NCBI GenBank assembly: GCA_963834855.1
Contig: CAWIDH010000006.1
Span: 62,001-126,000 of the forward strand
Length of the DNA: 64,000 nt
Direction: 5' to 3'
Source: DATJKD01 sp963834855
GTDB lineage: Bacteria > Pseudomonadota > Gammaproteobacteria > Steroidobacterales > Steroidobacteraceae
The notes under the pieces are model-generated. The model was not told where the DNA came from. It ran no database searches and saw only the letters and a list, made by a program, of their open reading frames with translations. Of this stretch, positions 47,287 to 56,182 are shown piece after piece; within the stretch, counting starts at the first letter, position 1, and each line of letters starts with the position of its first letter. Made by a program: the position numbers and the translations under genes.

Positions 47287-48831
47287 TCAGCCCGGGCGCG
47301 CCGTGCCGAAATCCTCCGGAAAATGCTTGAGCGCGCTCAGCACCGGGAAGTGCGTCATCCCTCCCAGCCCGCACAGCGACCCGTGCTGCATGGTTTCGCA
47401 CAGGTCCTCGAGCGCACGCAGGTTCCGTTCGCGCTCCTCGCCGCGGATGATGTGGTCGATGACTTCGACGCCGCGCGTCGAGCCGATGCGGCAGGGCGTG
47501 CACTTGCCGCAGGACTCGTGAGCGCAGAACCGCATGGCGAAGCGCGCCATGCGTGCCATGTCCACGGTGTCGTCGAAGGCCACGATCCCGCCGTGGCCCA
47601 GCAGCGCGCCGATGCCGGTGAGCGCTTCGTAGTCGACCGGCGTGTCGAACTGCGAGGCGGGCAGGTAGGCGCCGAGCGGGCCGCCGACCTGCACCGCGCG
47701 CAGCGGGCGCCCCGAAGCGCTGCCGCCGCCGAAGTCGTAGAGCAGCTCGCGCAGGCTCGGGCCGAACGCAAGCTCCACCAGGCCACCGCGCCGGATGTTG
47801 CCGGCGAGCTGCAGGGGCAGCGTGCCCCGCGACTGGCCGACGCCGAAGTCGCGATAGAAGGCGGCGCCACGCGCGAGGATCACCGGCACGGTCGCGAGCG
47901 AGACGACGTTGTTGACGACGGTGGGCATGCCGAAAAGCCCCTTGACCGCCGGCAGCGGCGGGCGGACCCGGACCTCGCCGCGACGTCCCTCGAGGCTCTC
48001 GAGCATCGAGGTCTCCTCGCCGCAGATATAGGCGCCGGCGCCCAGGCGCACCTCCACCTCGAACCGTCGGCCGCTCCCCAGGATGTCGGTGCCGAGGAAC
48101 CCCGCGGCCCGGGCCGTCGAGATCGCCTCGAGCAGCGCGCGATGCGCGTGCGGGTACTCGATGCGCAGGTACACGTAGCCCTGCGTCGCGCCGACCGCGA
48201 GACCGGCGATGGTCATTCCCTCGAGCAGCGCGTACGGGTCGCCTTCCATCAGCAGCCGATCCGAGAAGGTGCCCGAGTCGCCTTCGTCGGCGTTACAGGC
48301 GACGTATTTCTGTGGCACTGCCTGGTCGAGCACCGTCTGCCACTTGATGCCGGTGGGGAAGGCCGCGCCGCCGCGGCCGCGCAGCCCCGAATCCGTCACC
48401 TCGCGGACGATGTCGGCCGGCCGCATCGCAAGCGCACGGCGCAACCCGGCGTACCCCCCGTGCGCCTCGTAGTCGACGATGCTCACGGGGTCGATGACTC
48501 CGACACGAGCGCAGGTGAGCCGCTGCTGCGCCGCGAGGTAGGGAATCGCCGCGGTGGTCCCGAGCGAGAGCGCGTGTGCGCCGCCCTGCAGGAAATCCGC
48601 GGCGAAGAGCGACGGCACGTCGGCTGCCCGGACGGGGCCATATGCGAGCCGGCCATCGCCTACGAGCACCTCGACCAGGGGCTCGAGCCAATACAGACCG
48701 CGGGAGCCGTTGCGCACGATGCGCACCGCCAGCTCTCGGGCGGCGGCTTCGGCTTCGATCGCGCGCGCAACCGCATCCGCGCCGAGCGACAGCGCACCGG
48801 AATCCCGCGGCACGTAGACCGTCGCACCCAT
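47287..48831 (-). CDS. fdsB: NAD-dependent formate dehydrogenase beta (NADH/FMN) subunit
   Basis: 514 residues from the ATG at 48831; a TTG at 48837 overlaps the fdsG stop. An N-terminal thioredoxin-like part precedes a NuoF-like core. The NADH site is DSGLRGRGGAAFPTG; the FMN site is NADEGDSGTFSDRLLM; the [4Fe-4S] site is HESCGKCTPCRIG. This subunit reduces NAD+. It lies 36 nt upstream of fdsA. Confidence 0.96.
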   Translation of the reverse strand: MGATVYVPRDSGALSLGADAVARAIEAEAAARELAVRIVRNGSRGLYWLEPLVEVLVGDGRLAYGPVRAADVPSLFAADFLQGGAHALSLGTTAAIPYLAAQQRLTCARVGVIDPVSIVDYEAHGGYAGLRRALAMRPADIVREVTDSGLRGRGGAAFPTGIKWQTVLDQAVPQKYVACNADEGDSGTFSDRLLMEGDPYALLEGMTIAGLAVGATQGYVYLRIEYPHAHRALLEAISTARAAGFLGTDILGSGRRFEVEVRLGAGAYICGEETSMLESLEGRRGEVRVRPPLPAVKGLFGMPTVVNNVVSLATVPVILARGAAFYRDFGVGQSRGTLPLQLAGNIRRGGLVELAFGPSLRELLYDFGGGSASGRPLRAVQVGGPLGAYLPASQFDTPVDYEALTGIGALLGHGGIVAFDDTVDMARMARFAMRFCAHESCGKCTPCRIGSTRGVEVIDHIIRGEERERNLRALEDLCETMQHGSLCGLGGMTHFPVLSALKHFPEDFGTARPG

Positions 48832-48833
48832 GG

Positions 48834-49325
48834 TCAATGCCCCGCGCCGTCCGACGCGGCGTGTTCGGCGAGCAGCTCATCGAGCCGCTGCGGCGATACG
48901 CGTCCGTGCGGTTCGTCATCGAGCATGATCGCGGGCGAGCAGGCGCAGTTGCCCAGGCAGTACACGGCATCGAGCGAGTAGCGGCCGTCGGTCGTGGTTT
49001 CGCCGAAGCGCACGCCGAGCCTCCGTTCGGCGTGCGCCGCAAGGGCGTCGCCGTTCATCGCCTGGCAGGACTCCGCGCGGCACACCTGCAGCCGGTGCCG
49101 GCCCGGCGGCGTGCTGCGGAAGTGATGGTAGAAGCTGACCACGCCGTGCACTTCGGCACGCGACAGGTTCAGGCCCTTCGCGATGTGGGCGACCGCCGCC
49201 CGGGACACGTGGCCGAGGGATCGCTGCACCTCGTGGAGCACGACGAGCAACGGTCCCGGGCTGCCGGCGTGGGCAGCGATGATCGCGTCAACCCGGTCGC
49301 GCGTCGTGGCGTCGAGCGTGTCCAT
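48834..49325 (-). CDS. fdsG: NAD-dependent formate dehydrogenase gamma subunit
   Basis: 163 residues, NuoE-like. The thioredoxin-type [2Fe-2S] ligands are in VCRAESCQAMNG and YCLGNCACSPAIMLD. It is first in the fds operon on the minus strand, with 67 bp to the upstream permease gene stop. Its ribosome site (gagaaat region) is weak. Confidence 0.95.
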   Translation of the reverse strand: MDTLDATTRDRVDAIIAAHAGSPGPLLVVLHEVQRSLGHVSRAAVAHIAKGLNLSRAEVHGVVSFYHHFRSTPPGRHRLQVCRAESCQAMNGDALAAHAERRLGVRFGETTTDGRYSLDAVYCLGNCACSPAIMLDDEPHGRVSPQRLDELLAEHAASDGAGH

Positions 49326-49392
49326 ATTTCTCCGGTATCAGCCGCGGCCGGCGAGCCTCCGCACGCGAGTGTCCGCCCGCATCGCGCCGCGG

Positions 49393-50835
49393 TCAAACCT
49401 CCGCCCGGGCCTCGGCGGCGGGCGGCCGCACCATCTGACGCCACGTGAAATAGACCGGAATGCCGAGCGCGACGATGATCAAACCCGGCCACGAGTACTG
49501 CGGCTTCTGCGCCAGGAGGTTGATGCAGAAGAGCAGCGTCAAGATGGCGTACAGACCGGGCAGCCAGGGATAGAGCGGCGCCCTGACGGGGCGCTCGAGC
49601 TCGGGTCGGCGCACACGAAGTGCGAACAGGCCGATCACGGTCAGCAGGAAAAAGAGTACCGCCGCGAAAATTACATAATCGAGCAGCTGGCTGTACGTGC
49701 CGGACAGGCACAACAGGCTGGCCCAGACGGCCTGCACTACGAGCCCGAAGGCCGGCGTGCGATGTACGGGATGCAGCTCGCCGGCGCGGCGAAAGAAAAG
49801 GCCGTCGCGCGCCATCGCGTAGTAGACGCGCGCGCCTGAGAGGATCAGGCCGTTGTTGCAGCCGAAGGTGGAGATCATGATCGCCGCCGCCATGGCGTAG
49901 AGCCCCGCGTCGCCGAGCATGGCCTGCAGTACCGCCGTGCCCACGCGATCCTGGGGCGCGGCCGCGATGTCGGCGGACGGCAGCACGCTCAGGTATGCCA
50001 CGTTCGCGAGCAGGTACAGGGTCACCACGATCGTTACGCCGGCGCCCATTGCGAAGGGCAGGTCACGCTTCGGGTCCTTGAGCTCGCTGCCTGCGAAGCC
50101 AACGTTGTTCCAGGCGTCCATCGAAAACAGCGCGCCGACCATCGCTGCGCCGATCAGTGGCCAGAGAGCGACCGTGAGCCCGCCGTCGGGCCAGAACGCC
50201 GGGCCGAAGTTGGCGGCGATGGCTTCGGCGTTGCGGCCAATCGTGAGCCCCAGCACGATCAGCGCGCCAAGCGCGACTGCCTTGATGGCCGTGAGCGAAG
50301 TCTGGATGTGCGCAGCCGTGCGCACGCCGCGGACATTGATCCAGGTGAGCACGGCGATCGAGGCGATCGCGAGCACGCGTTGCGGTGACAGGCCAACTTC
50401 GATCGGTCCGCTCGGCAGCGGCACCGTGAATCCCAGGAAGGTTTCGGCGGTCAGGCCGGGGAAGAACACCGCCGTGAACCGCGCGAAAGCGACCGCCACG
50501 GCCGCGATCGTGCCGGTCTGGATGACGGCGAAGAGTGTCCAGCCGTAGAGATAGCCGAAGAGCGGCGAGATGCCTTCGCGCAGGTAGACGTACTGTCCAC
50601 CGGCCCTCGGGTACATCCCCGCCAGCTCGCCGTAGGTGAGCGCGCCCGCGACGGACATCAGCCCCGCGACTCCCCACACCAGGAGCAACAGGCCGGGCGA
50701 CGTGACCTGGCGGAGGATGTCGGCCGAGACGATGAAGATGCCGGAGCCGATCATTGTGCCCACGACCAGCGCCATCGCATCGACGCGGCTGATGGCCCTG
50801 ACGAACTGGACAGGTGACTGAGCTTCGGTCGTCAT
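49393..50835 (-). CDS. APC-family amino acid permease
   Basis: 480 residues with about 12 membrane helices. The N-terminal FVRAISRVDAMALVVGTMIG with GSGIF is the substrate-binding helix of the LAT/APC group; AGALTYGELAGMYPRAGGQY and FSMDAWNNVGFAGSELKDPK are typical. It likely moves amino acids across the inner membrane. It follows the Lrp-type regulator by 16 nt on the same strand, and the bkd genes are divergent, so branched-chain amino acids are the likely cargo by context. Confidence 0.9.
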   Translation of the reverse strand: MTTEAQSPVQFVRAISRVDAMALVVGTMIGSGIFIVSADILRQVTSPGLLLLVWGVAGLMSVAGALTYGELAGMYPRAGGQYVYLREGISPLFGYLYGWTLFAVIQTGTIAAVAVAFARFTAVFFPGLTAETFLGFTVPLPSGPIEVGLSPQRVLAIASIAVLTWINVRGVRTAAHIQTSLTAIKAVALGALIVLGLTIGRNAEAIAANFGPAFWPDGGLTVALWPLIGAAMVGALFSMDAWNNVGFAGSELKDPKRDLPFAMGAGVTIVVTLYLLANVAYLSVLPSADIAAAPQDRVGTAVLQAMLGDAGLYAMAAAIMISTFGCNNGLILSGARVYYAMARDGLFFRRAGELHPVHRTPAFGLVVQAVWASLLCLSGTYSQLLDYVIFAAVLFFLLTVIGLFALRVRRPELERPVRAPLYPWLPGLYAILTLLFCINLLAQKPQYSWPGLIIVALGIPVYFTWRQMVRPPAAEARAEV

Positions 50836-50851
50836 CGGTGGTCCTCGCGAA

Positions 50852-51346
50852 TCATGGTCCGTCCAGTGTCGCCTGCGGCGCCAGATGCGACAACGGGATC
50901 CGTTGCGAGCGCTTGAGCGTGTCGAGCACCAGGCTCGACTGGACGTCGCGCACGCCGGGGACCTTGAGCAGCTTCTTGAGCACGAGCGTGCCGAAGGCCT
51001 CGAGATCGGCGGCGACGACCTGCAGCATGAAATCGTGCGCGCCGGTGGTGGCGAAGCAGGCGACGACCTCGGCCAGCGACTCGAGCGCGCGATGAAACTG
51101 CTCGACGTTCTCGTCGGTGTGCCGCTCGAGGCGAACCTGGACGAAGGCCTGGACGCTCAAGCCCAGCCGCGCCGGATCCACGATCGCCGCATAGCCCTGG
51201 ATGATCCCGGCCTGCTCGAGCTGGCGAATCCGCCGCGCGCAGGGCGTGTGCGTCAGGCCCACCGCCTCGGCGAGCTCCACGACCGGGCGACGGCCGTCCT
51301 GCTGCAGCTCGCTCAACAACCGGATGTCGGTGCGATCCAGATTCAT
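50852..51346 (-). CDS. Lrp/AsnC-family regulator (BkdR-like)
   Basis: 164 residues from the ATG at 51346; a GTG at 51361 is possible. An N-terminal winged helix-turn-helix (DRTDIRLLSELQQDGRRPVV ... LTHTPCARRIRQLEQAGIIQ) is followed by an effector-binding RAM/ACT-like domain (VQVRLERHTDENVEQFHRAL, DFMLQVVAADLEAFGTLVLK). It is divergent from the bkd genes and precedes a permease. BkdR activates bkd genes in response to branched-chain amino acids in Pseudomonas; the same is inferred here. A palindrome lies in the shared promoter region. Confidence 0.92.
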   Translation of the reverse strand: MNLDRTDIRLLSELQQDGRRPVVELAEAVGLTHTPCARRIRQLEQAGIIQGYAAIVDPARLGLSVQAFVQVRLERHTDENVEQFHRALESLAEVVACFATTGAHDFMLQVVAADLEAFGTLVLKKLLKVPGVRDVQSSLVLDTLKRSQRIPLSHLAPQATLDGP

Positions 51347-51418
51347 GTTCAAAATCGCCACAGGAACTCGTCAGTCGCACGAATACTACCAAACATGAGC
51401 CACACAAGACAGCAGAAT

Positions 51419-51435
51419 TTGGTCAACTTGACCAA
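51419..51435. promoter_or_regulatory. Candidate BkdR/Lrp operator palindrome
   Basis: ttggtcaacttgaccaa is a perfect palindrome with 8-bp arms and one central base. It lies 56 nt upstream of the bkd E1 start and 73 nt upstream of the regulator gene, in their divergent promoter region. The A/T content stands out from the neighbouring sequence. A regulator site is a good inference; binding is unproven. Confidence 0.6.
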
Positions 51436-51490
51436 CCGACGTAGCTTACGATGGCGGGCAACCTGGGGCACGCACGGGGGCGTCGGGACC

Positions 51491-53588
51491 ATGGGCGCGA
51501 TACGACAGTCCCGCACCGAACCGGCGTCGGGTGCGGTCAATTGGCCGCGGGTACTCGAGATCGTGCTCCGCTCACGCGCGCTCGACGAGCTGGAGGAGTC
51601 CCGGCTCGTTCCCGAACGCAAGGTCCTGTACCAGTTCACGGCCCGCGGCCACGACGTGACGCAGGCGGTCCTGGCCCAGTACATCGATGGCGCGCGCGAC
51701 GGCGTCGCCGCGTATTACCGCTCCCGGCCGCTCATGCTCGGCCTCGGTCTCGAGCTCGACGAGGCGCTCGCATCCACGATGATGCGGGTGGGCGGCATGA
51801 GCGAGGGACGCGACATCGGCGTCGTGTTCAACCTGCCACGCCTGGACGGCCCTTGCGTGCTGCCGGCCTGCGGCGGTGTCGGAGCCCAGTTCACTCCCGC
51901 CGTCGGCTGGGCGCAGTCGCTCCTGTACCGGGCGCGCGTGCTCGGCGAGGACGCCGCCGAACGCTCGATCGCGGTCGCGCACGGCGGGGAGGCCTCGACC
52001 GCCACCAGCGGCTTCTGGGCCGCGCTCAACATCGCGACCACGCAGCGCCTGCCCGTGCTGTTCTTCATCGAGGACAACGGCTACGGAATCTCGGTCAAGT
52101 CCGAGCTGCAGACGCCGGGGGCGAACATCGCGGCGAACCTCGCGTCGTTCGCCAACCTGCGCGTGCTGGACGGTGACGGGGCGGATCCGGCGACCGCGCC
52201 CGGCCTGATCGCGGAGGCCGTCGCGCACGTCCGCGACGGCAACGGTCCGGCGCTGCTGCGACTGCGCGTGCCGAGGTTGTCGGGGCACTCCGGTCAGGAC
52301 ACGCAGGCCTACAAGTCGCAGACGGAGATCGCGGCGGAGCGGGCGCGCGATCCGCTGGCGCGCCTGCGCCGATTTCTCGTCCCGGGCCGGCTCGGCGAGG
52401 CCGAGTGGCAGGCGATCGAGGAGCGGGCGAAGCGCGATGTCGAATCGGCCCGCGCGACGGTGGATGCGCGACCGTTTACCGATCCGGGCCGGGTGCGGCG
52501 CCACGTGTTCAGTGAGAGCGGTGCGGGCGGCGTGATCGACCTGCAGCTGCAGGGTGGCCTGCTGGCCGCGGGCATCGCGCGCGTTGCCGGCCTCGACCGA
52601 GGCGCGGCCCGACGGCCCGCGCATCAACATGTTGACCGCGATCCGGCGCACGCTCGATCACGAGCTGGCGGTGAATCCGCGCGTGCTGGTCTTCGGTGAG
52701 GACGTCGGTCGCAAGGGCGGTGTGCACGCCGCCACGATGGGGCTGCAGGACAAGTACGGTGCGGATCGCGTATTCGACACGAGCCTGTCGGAGGAGGGCA
52801 TCATCGGTCGCGCGGTCGGCATGGCGCTCGCCGGCCTGATGCCCGTGCCGGAGATCCAGTTCCGCAAGTACGCGGAGCCGGCCGCCGAGCAGCTGAGCGA
52901 CTGCGGCTCGATGCGCTGGCGCACGGCGAACCGCTACGCCGCGCCCATGGTCGTGCGCATGCCCGGCGGGTTCTTCAAGTGCGGTGACCCCTGGCACAGC
53001 CAGTGCAACGAGGTGCAGTTCGCGCACGCGGTCGGCTGGCGGGTCGCGATGCCCTCCAACGCGGAGGATGCCGTCGGGCTGTTGCGCTCCGCGCTGCGGG
53101 GCAATGACCCGACGATCTTCTTCGAGCACCGGGCGATGCTGGATGCCGCCTGGGCGCGCCGGCCGTATCCCGGCGACGACTACGTCGTGCCCTTCGGCCA
53201 GGCGCGGGTCATCCGCCAGGGCACGAAGCTCACGGTCGTGACCTGGGGCGCGATGGTCGAGCGCTGCGAGCAGGCGGTTGCGGAGGCCGATGTCGACGCG
53301 GAGATCCTCGACCTGCGGTCGCTCGTACCCTGGGACCGCGACGCCGTGCTGGCCTCGGTGCGGCGCACGCGGCGCTGCCTCATCGTCCACGAAGACACCA
53401 TGACGGCCGGCTTCGGTGCCGAGATCGCCGCGGTGCTGGCGCAGGAGGCGTTTTTCGACCTCGATGCGCCGATCGAGCGCCTGACCATGCCCGACATCCC
53501 GAGCCCGCACAGCCCGGTCCTGCTGGACGCGGTCGTGCCCAGCGTGGCGCGGATCGCGCGCGCGGCGGCCGCCCTGGCCGGCGTCTGA
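51491..53588 (+). CDS. Branched-chain 2-oxoacid dehydrogenase E1, alpha and beta fused
   Basis: About 698 residues. The alpha half (51491-~52550) carries the thiamine-diphosphate region (AHGGEASTATSGFWAALNIA, VLFFIEDNGYGISVKS). The beta half (~52629 on) begins NMLTAIRRTLDHELAVNPRV and has VFGEDVGRKGGVHAAT, RTANRYAAPMVVRMPGGFFK and the C-terminal IVHEDTMTAGFGAE. An extra base between ~52560 and 52625 puts them in different frames, but no stop intervenes after the alpha half and no ribosome site precedes the beta half, so fusion fits better. It decarboxylates valine/leucine/isoleucine oxoacids and acylates E2, 3 nt downstream. Confidence 0.87.
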
Positions 53589-53591
53589 GTC

Positions 53592-54848
53592 GTGGCCGCG
53601 CTGATTGAAGTGCGTGCGCCCGCCGACGAATCGGAGGGCACGCGGTCGCGTGTGCTGCGCTGGCTCAAGGCGCCGGGTGACCGCGTCCTGCGCAACGAGC
53701 CGTTGATCGAGCTCGAGACCGACAAGGTGACGGTCGAGGTCCCGGCACCCGCGGATGGCGTACTGCGCGAGATACACAAGCAGGAGCAGGACGAGGTCGA
53801 GCCGGGCGCCGTGCTCGGAAGCATCGATGCGGGCGCGGACGCCGTCGTTGCTCCGGCGGCGGATCGCACCGACAGGGCGGCGGGCCTGACCCGCGCGGAT
53901 CCGGTGGCACGACCCACCCCGGCAGTGCCCGGCGCCGATGCAGCCGGCCACTTGAGCCCGGCCGTCCGGCGACTGCTGGCCGAGCACGGGGTTCAGGCCG
54001 GGGAACTCACCGGCAGCGGCGCCGGGGGGCGAATCACCGCCGAGGACGTGCTTGCACACGTTGCAAAGCGAACAAGCACGGCAGCTGAGGAGCCCGCACC
54101 GGGCGCAAAGGGTCCTCACGCGGCGGGCGATCCCACGGTCCGGCGCGTAGCGCATTCGGCGCTGCGCAGGCGAATCGCGGACCACATGGTCTCGAGCCTG
54201 CTCAAGACGGCTCCACACGTGACCACCGTGTTCGAAGCCGACCTCGCCGCGGTGCTCGCTCACCGGGCGCGCAACCAGGCGGCCTACGCCGCGGCCGGTG
54301 CCCCGTTGACCCTTACCGCCTACTTCGTGTCAGCCTGCATCGATGGAATCCGCGAGGTTCCGGAAGCCAATGCACGCTGGACGGACGAGGCGCTCCTCGT
54401 CTACGAGCGGATTGACGTTGGAATTGCGACCGCGTTACCCGACAAGGGCCTCGTCGTGCCGGTGCTGCGCGACGTCGAGTCGCTTGGGCTCGAGGGCATC
54501 GCACGAGGCCTGGCCGACCTGACGATACGCGCCCGCGAGGACAGGCTAACCCCGGCGGACGTGCGCGGCGGCACGTTTACGATCTCGAACCACGGTGTCA
54601 GCGGCAGCCTGCTCGCCGCGCCGATCGTGATCAACCAGCCGCAATCGGCCATCCTGGGTGTCGGCAAGCTCGAGCAGCGCGCGGTGGCCGTGGAGACCGA
54701 TGGCGTTGCAGCCGTCGTCGTGCGCCCGCGCTGCTACGTCACGCTTACGATCGACCACCGCGTGATGGACGGGCACCGTGCGAACCGATTCCTGGACGTC
54801 TTCGTCCGCCGCCTCGAGAACTGGCCGGCCGACGGGCGACCGGCCTAA
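53592..54848 (+). CDS. Branched-chain 2-oxoacid dehydrogenase E2, dihydrolipoyl acyltransferase
   Basis: 418 residues from a GTG 3 nt after the E1 stop. Lipoyl domain with the modified Lys in ELETDKVTVEVPAP, an E1/E3-binding domain (SPAVRRLLAEHGVQAGELTG, GGRITAEDVLAHV), then the acyltransferase domain with the active-site His in TIDHRVMDGHRANRFLDVF. E3 (dihydrolipoyl dehydrogenase) is not in the window, so it must be elsewhere. Confidence 0.95.
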   Translation: MAALIEVRAPADESEGTRSRVLRWLKAPGDRVLRNEPLIELETDKVTVEVPAPADGVLREIHKQEQDEVEPGAVLGSIDAGADAVVAPAADRTDRAAGLTRADPVARPTPAVPGADAAGHLSPAVRRLLAEHGVQAGELTGSGAGGRITAEDVLAHVAKRTSTAAEEPAPGAKGPHAAGDPTVRRVAHSALRRRIADHMVSSLLKTAPHVTTVFEADLAAVLAHRARNQAAYAAAGAPLTLTAYFVSACIDGIREVPEANARWTDEALLVYERIDVGIATALPDKGLVVPVLRDVESLGLEGIARGLADLTIRAREDRLTPADVRGGTFTISNHGVSGSLLAAPIVINQPQSAILGVGKLEQRAVAVETDGVAAVVVRPRCYVTLTIDHRVMDGHRANRFLDVFVRRLENWPADGRPA

Positions 54849-55092
54849 CCACTGGGATCGTCAGGTCGCCGCCCGGTTCCGGGATCGTCAGGTCGGCGCC
54901 CGGTTCGGCGCCCGGTTCGAGGGGCTCCACGGGCTCGCGCAGACGATTAATCAGGCAGCCCAGGGCGGCCAGCGCGAGGAATACGAAAAACAGGGTCTTG
55001 CAGAACTCCGCACCGCCTCCGACCAGGCCGCCGTAGCCGAGCGCGCCGGCGATAGAGGCGAGGAAGAGAAACAGGGCTGGGTATCGCAGCAT
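54745..55092 (-). CDS. DUF1328 small membrane protein with a long C-terminal extension
   Basis: MLRYPALFLFLASIAGALGY plus FVFLALAALGCLINRL is the two-helix DUF1328 (UPF0391) family, usually ~55 residues. Here the frame runs on for another ~60 residues (PEPGGDLTIPVVRPVARRPA) and overlaps the 3' end of the convergent E2 gene by 104 bp. Repeated ggatcgtcaggtcg in the tail suggests a local duplication or an error that hides an earlier stop. The first ~52 residues are secure; the rest is doubtful. Confidence 0.7.
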   Translation of the reverse strand: MLRYPALFLFLASIAGALGYGGLVGGGAEFCKTLFFVFLALAALGCLINRLREPVEPLEPGAEPGADLTIPEPGGDLTIPVVRPVARRPASSRGGGRRRPGIGSHGARPSRGGRS

Positions 55093-55317
55093 GGCAGTCC
55101 TTACCGTGTCAGTTGCGGGCTGATGCGCATATTGCTGCGCGGGTCTCACGCCGGGTACGGGTCCAGTGTGCCGGGCTGCGGAACGCCGCGGAAGTAGTCA
55201 ACTGCGACGTCGCGCGTAGGAACGATCTGATACGCGGCTGGCCGAGTCGAGTCAAGTCGGACCTCGGTCCACTTGCAAACGCGGAGGACAGGTCGCTGCT
55301 GCCGCGCACGGGACTAA

Positions 55318-55363
55318 GAACCTCTGATTTACCCGCGCCCATGCGGGGTTACATCAGAGGTTC
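55318..55363. repeat. Hairpin with 11-bp perfect arms
   Basis: gaacctctgat (55318-55328) and atcagaggttc (55353-55363) enclose a smaller GC stem (acccgc with gcggggt). There is no T-run. It could be a mobile-element end, a terminator of the DUF1328 side or a protein site. The gap 55093-55454 otherwise shows no supported gene; a short frame (from 55113) reads into gfa but lacks family sequence. Confidence 0.5.
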
Positions 55364-55454
55364 CCGAACTGGCAGGCGGATGCGCAAACGCTCACAATCA
55401 CCGTCATCGGTCGAGCACGTGTTCCAGGGTCTGCTTCACGAAGGGGAAGAACCA

Positions 55455-56030
55455 ATGGCTGCATTCTCGATACATCCCGCGGTCGACCAGGGCGTCAAGC
55501 CGGGCGCGGCGAATTTTGCTGGTGGCACGCTGACTTGCAAGTGCGGTTCCGACGCGGTGACCGTGCGCCTGCAGGGCAACACTGCGTACAACCACGTCTG
55601 CGGCTGCACCAAGTGCTGGAAGCCGCAGGGCGCGATCTTCTCCCAGGTGGCCGTCATCGGGCGCGACAAGCTCAACGTCACGGCAAATGCACAGAAGCTC
55701 AAGGTGGTCGATCCCGCGGCGCCGATCCAGCGCCATGCGTGCACCGGCTGCGGCGTGCACATGTACGGTCGAATCGAAAACAAGAACCACCCGTTCTACG
55801 GGTTCGACTTCGTCCACACGGAGCTGTCGAAGGAGAGCGGGTGGTCGGCTCCGGAATTCGCGGCCTTCGTGTCCTCGATCATCGAGTCGGGCACGAAGCC
55901 CGACCAGATGGGCGCCGTTCGCGCGCGCCTGCGGGAGCTCAAGCTCGAGCCGTATGACTGCCTGTCACCCGGGCTGATGGACGCGATCGCGACGCACACC
56001 GCCAAGGCCAAGGGAGTCCTGGCGTCCTGA
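55455..56030 (+). CDS. gfa: Glutathione-dependent formaldehyde-activating enzyme
   Basis: 191 residues from the ATG at 55455 (aaggggaag upstream). Zinc-binding cysteines: TCKCGSDAVTVR, NHVCGCTKCWKPQGA and ACTGCGVHMYGR. Gfa catalyses or assists formation of S-hydroxymethylglutathione from formaldehyde, the first step of the glutathione-linked oxidation to formate. The formate dehydrogenase operon earlier in the window could take the product. No frmA-type dehydrogenase is present here. Confidence 0.94.
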   Translation: MAAFSIHPAVDQGVKPGAANFAGGTLTCKCGSDAVTVRLQGNTAYNHVCGCTKCWKPQGAIFSQVAVIGRDKLNVTANAQKLKVVDPAAPIQRHACTGCGVHMYGRIENKNHPFYGFDFVHTELSKESGWSAPEFAAFVSSIIESGTKPDQMGAVRARLRELKLEPYDCLSPGLMDAIATHTAKAKGVLAS

Positions 56031-56056
56031 TCGCAGGCGGGACGACACAAAAGGGA

Positions 56057-56135
56057 AGGCTATAGGCTGGGGGCTGTAGGCTGGAGGTAAGAGCTTCTTC
56101 TCCTGCTCCAGCCTCCAGCCGACAGCCCATAGCCT
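56057..56135. repeat. Long imperfect inverted repeat between convergent genes
   Basis: The left arm is 56057-56087 (aggctataggctgggggctg and following); the right arm is 56112-56135. The complement of the right arm matches the left except for a 7-base insertion in the left. The unit aggct-g is repeated. It lies between gfa and the minus-strand glycine-zipper gene, so it probably acts as a bidirectional terminator. Such ctatagcct-type repeats are often dispersed in proteobacterial genomes. Confidence 0.6.
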
Positions 56136-56182
56136 GATGCGCCGCCGCGGCCGGACCGGGGTTGTTCAGTGGGCTTCTTGTC

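Noticed and set aside
52629..53588. Separate bkd E1 beta gene starting at the internal ATG
   Set aside because: No ribosome site precedes it and the upstream frame runs into it without a stop; fused E1 proteins start the beta part in the same way.
55093..55454. N-terminal extension of gfa from a start at 55113
   Set aside because: The added ~114 residues have no family similarity, and the ATG at 55455 has a good ribosome site.
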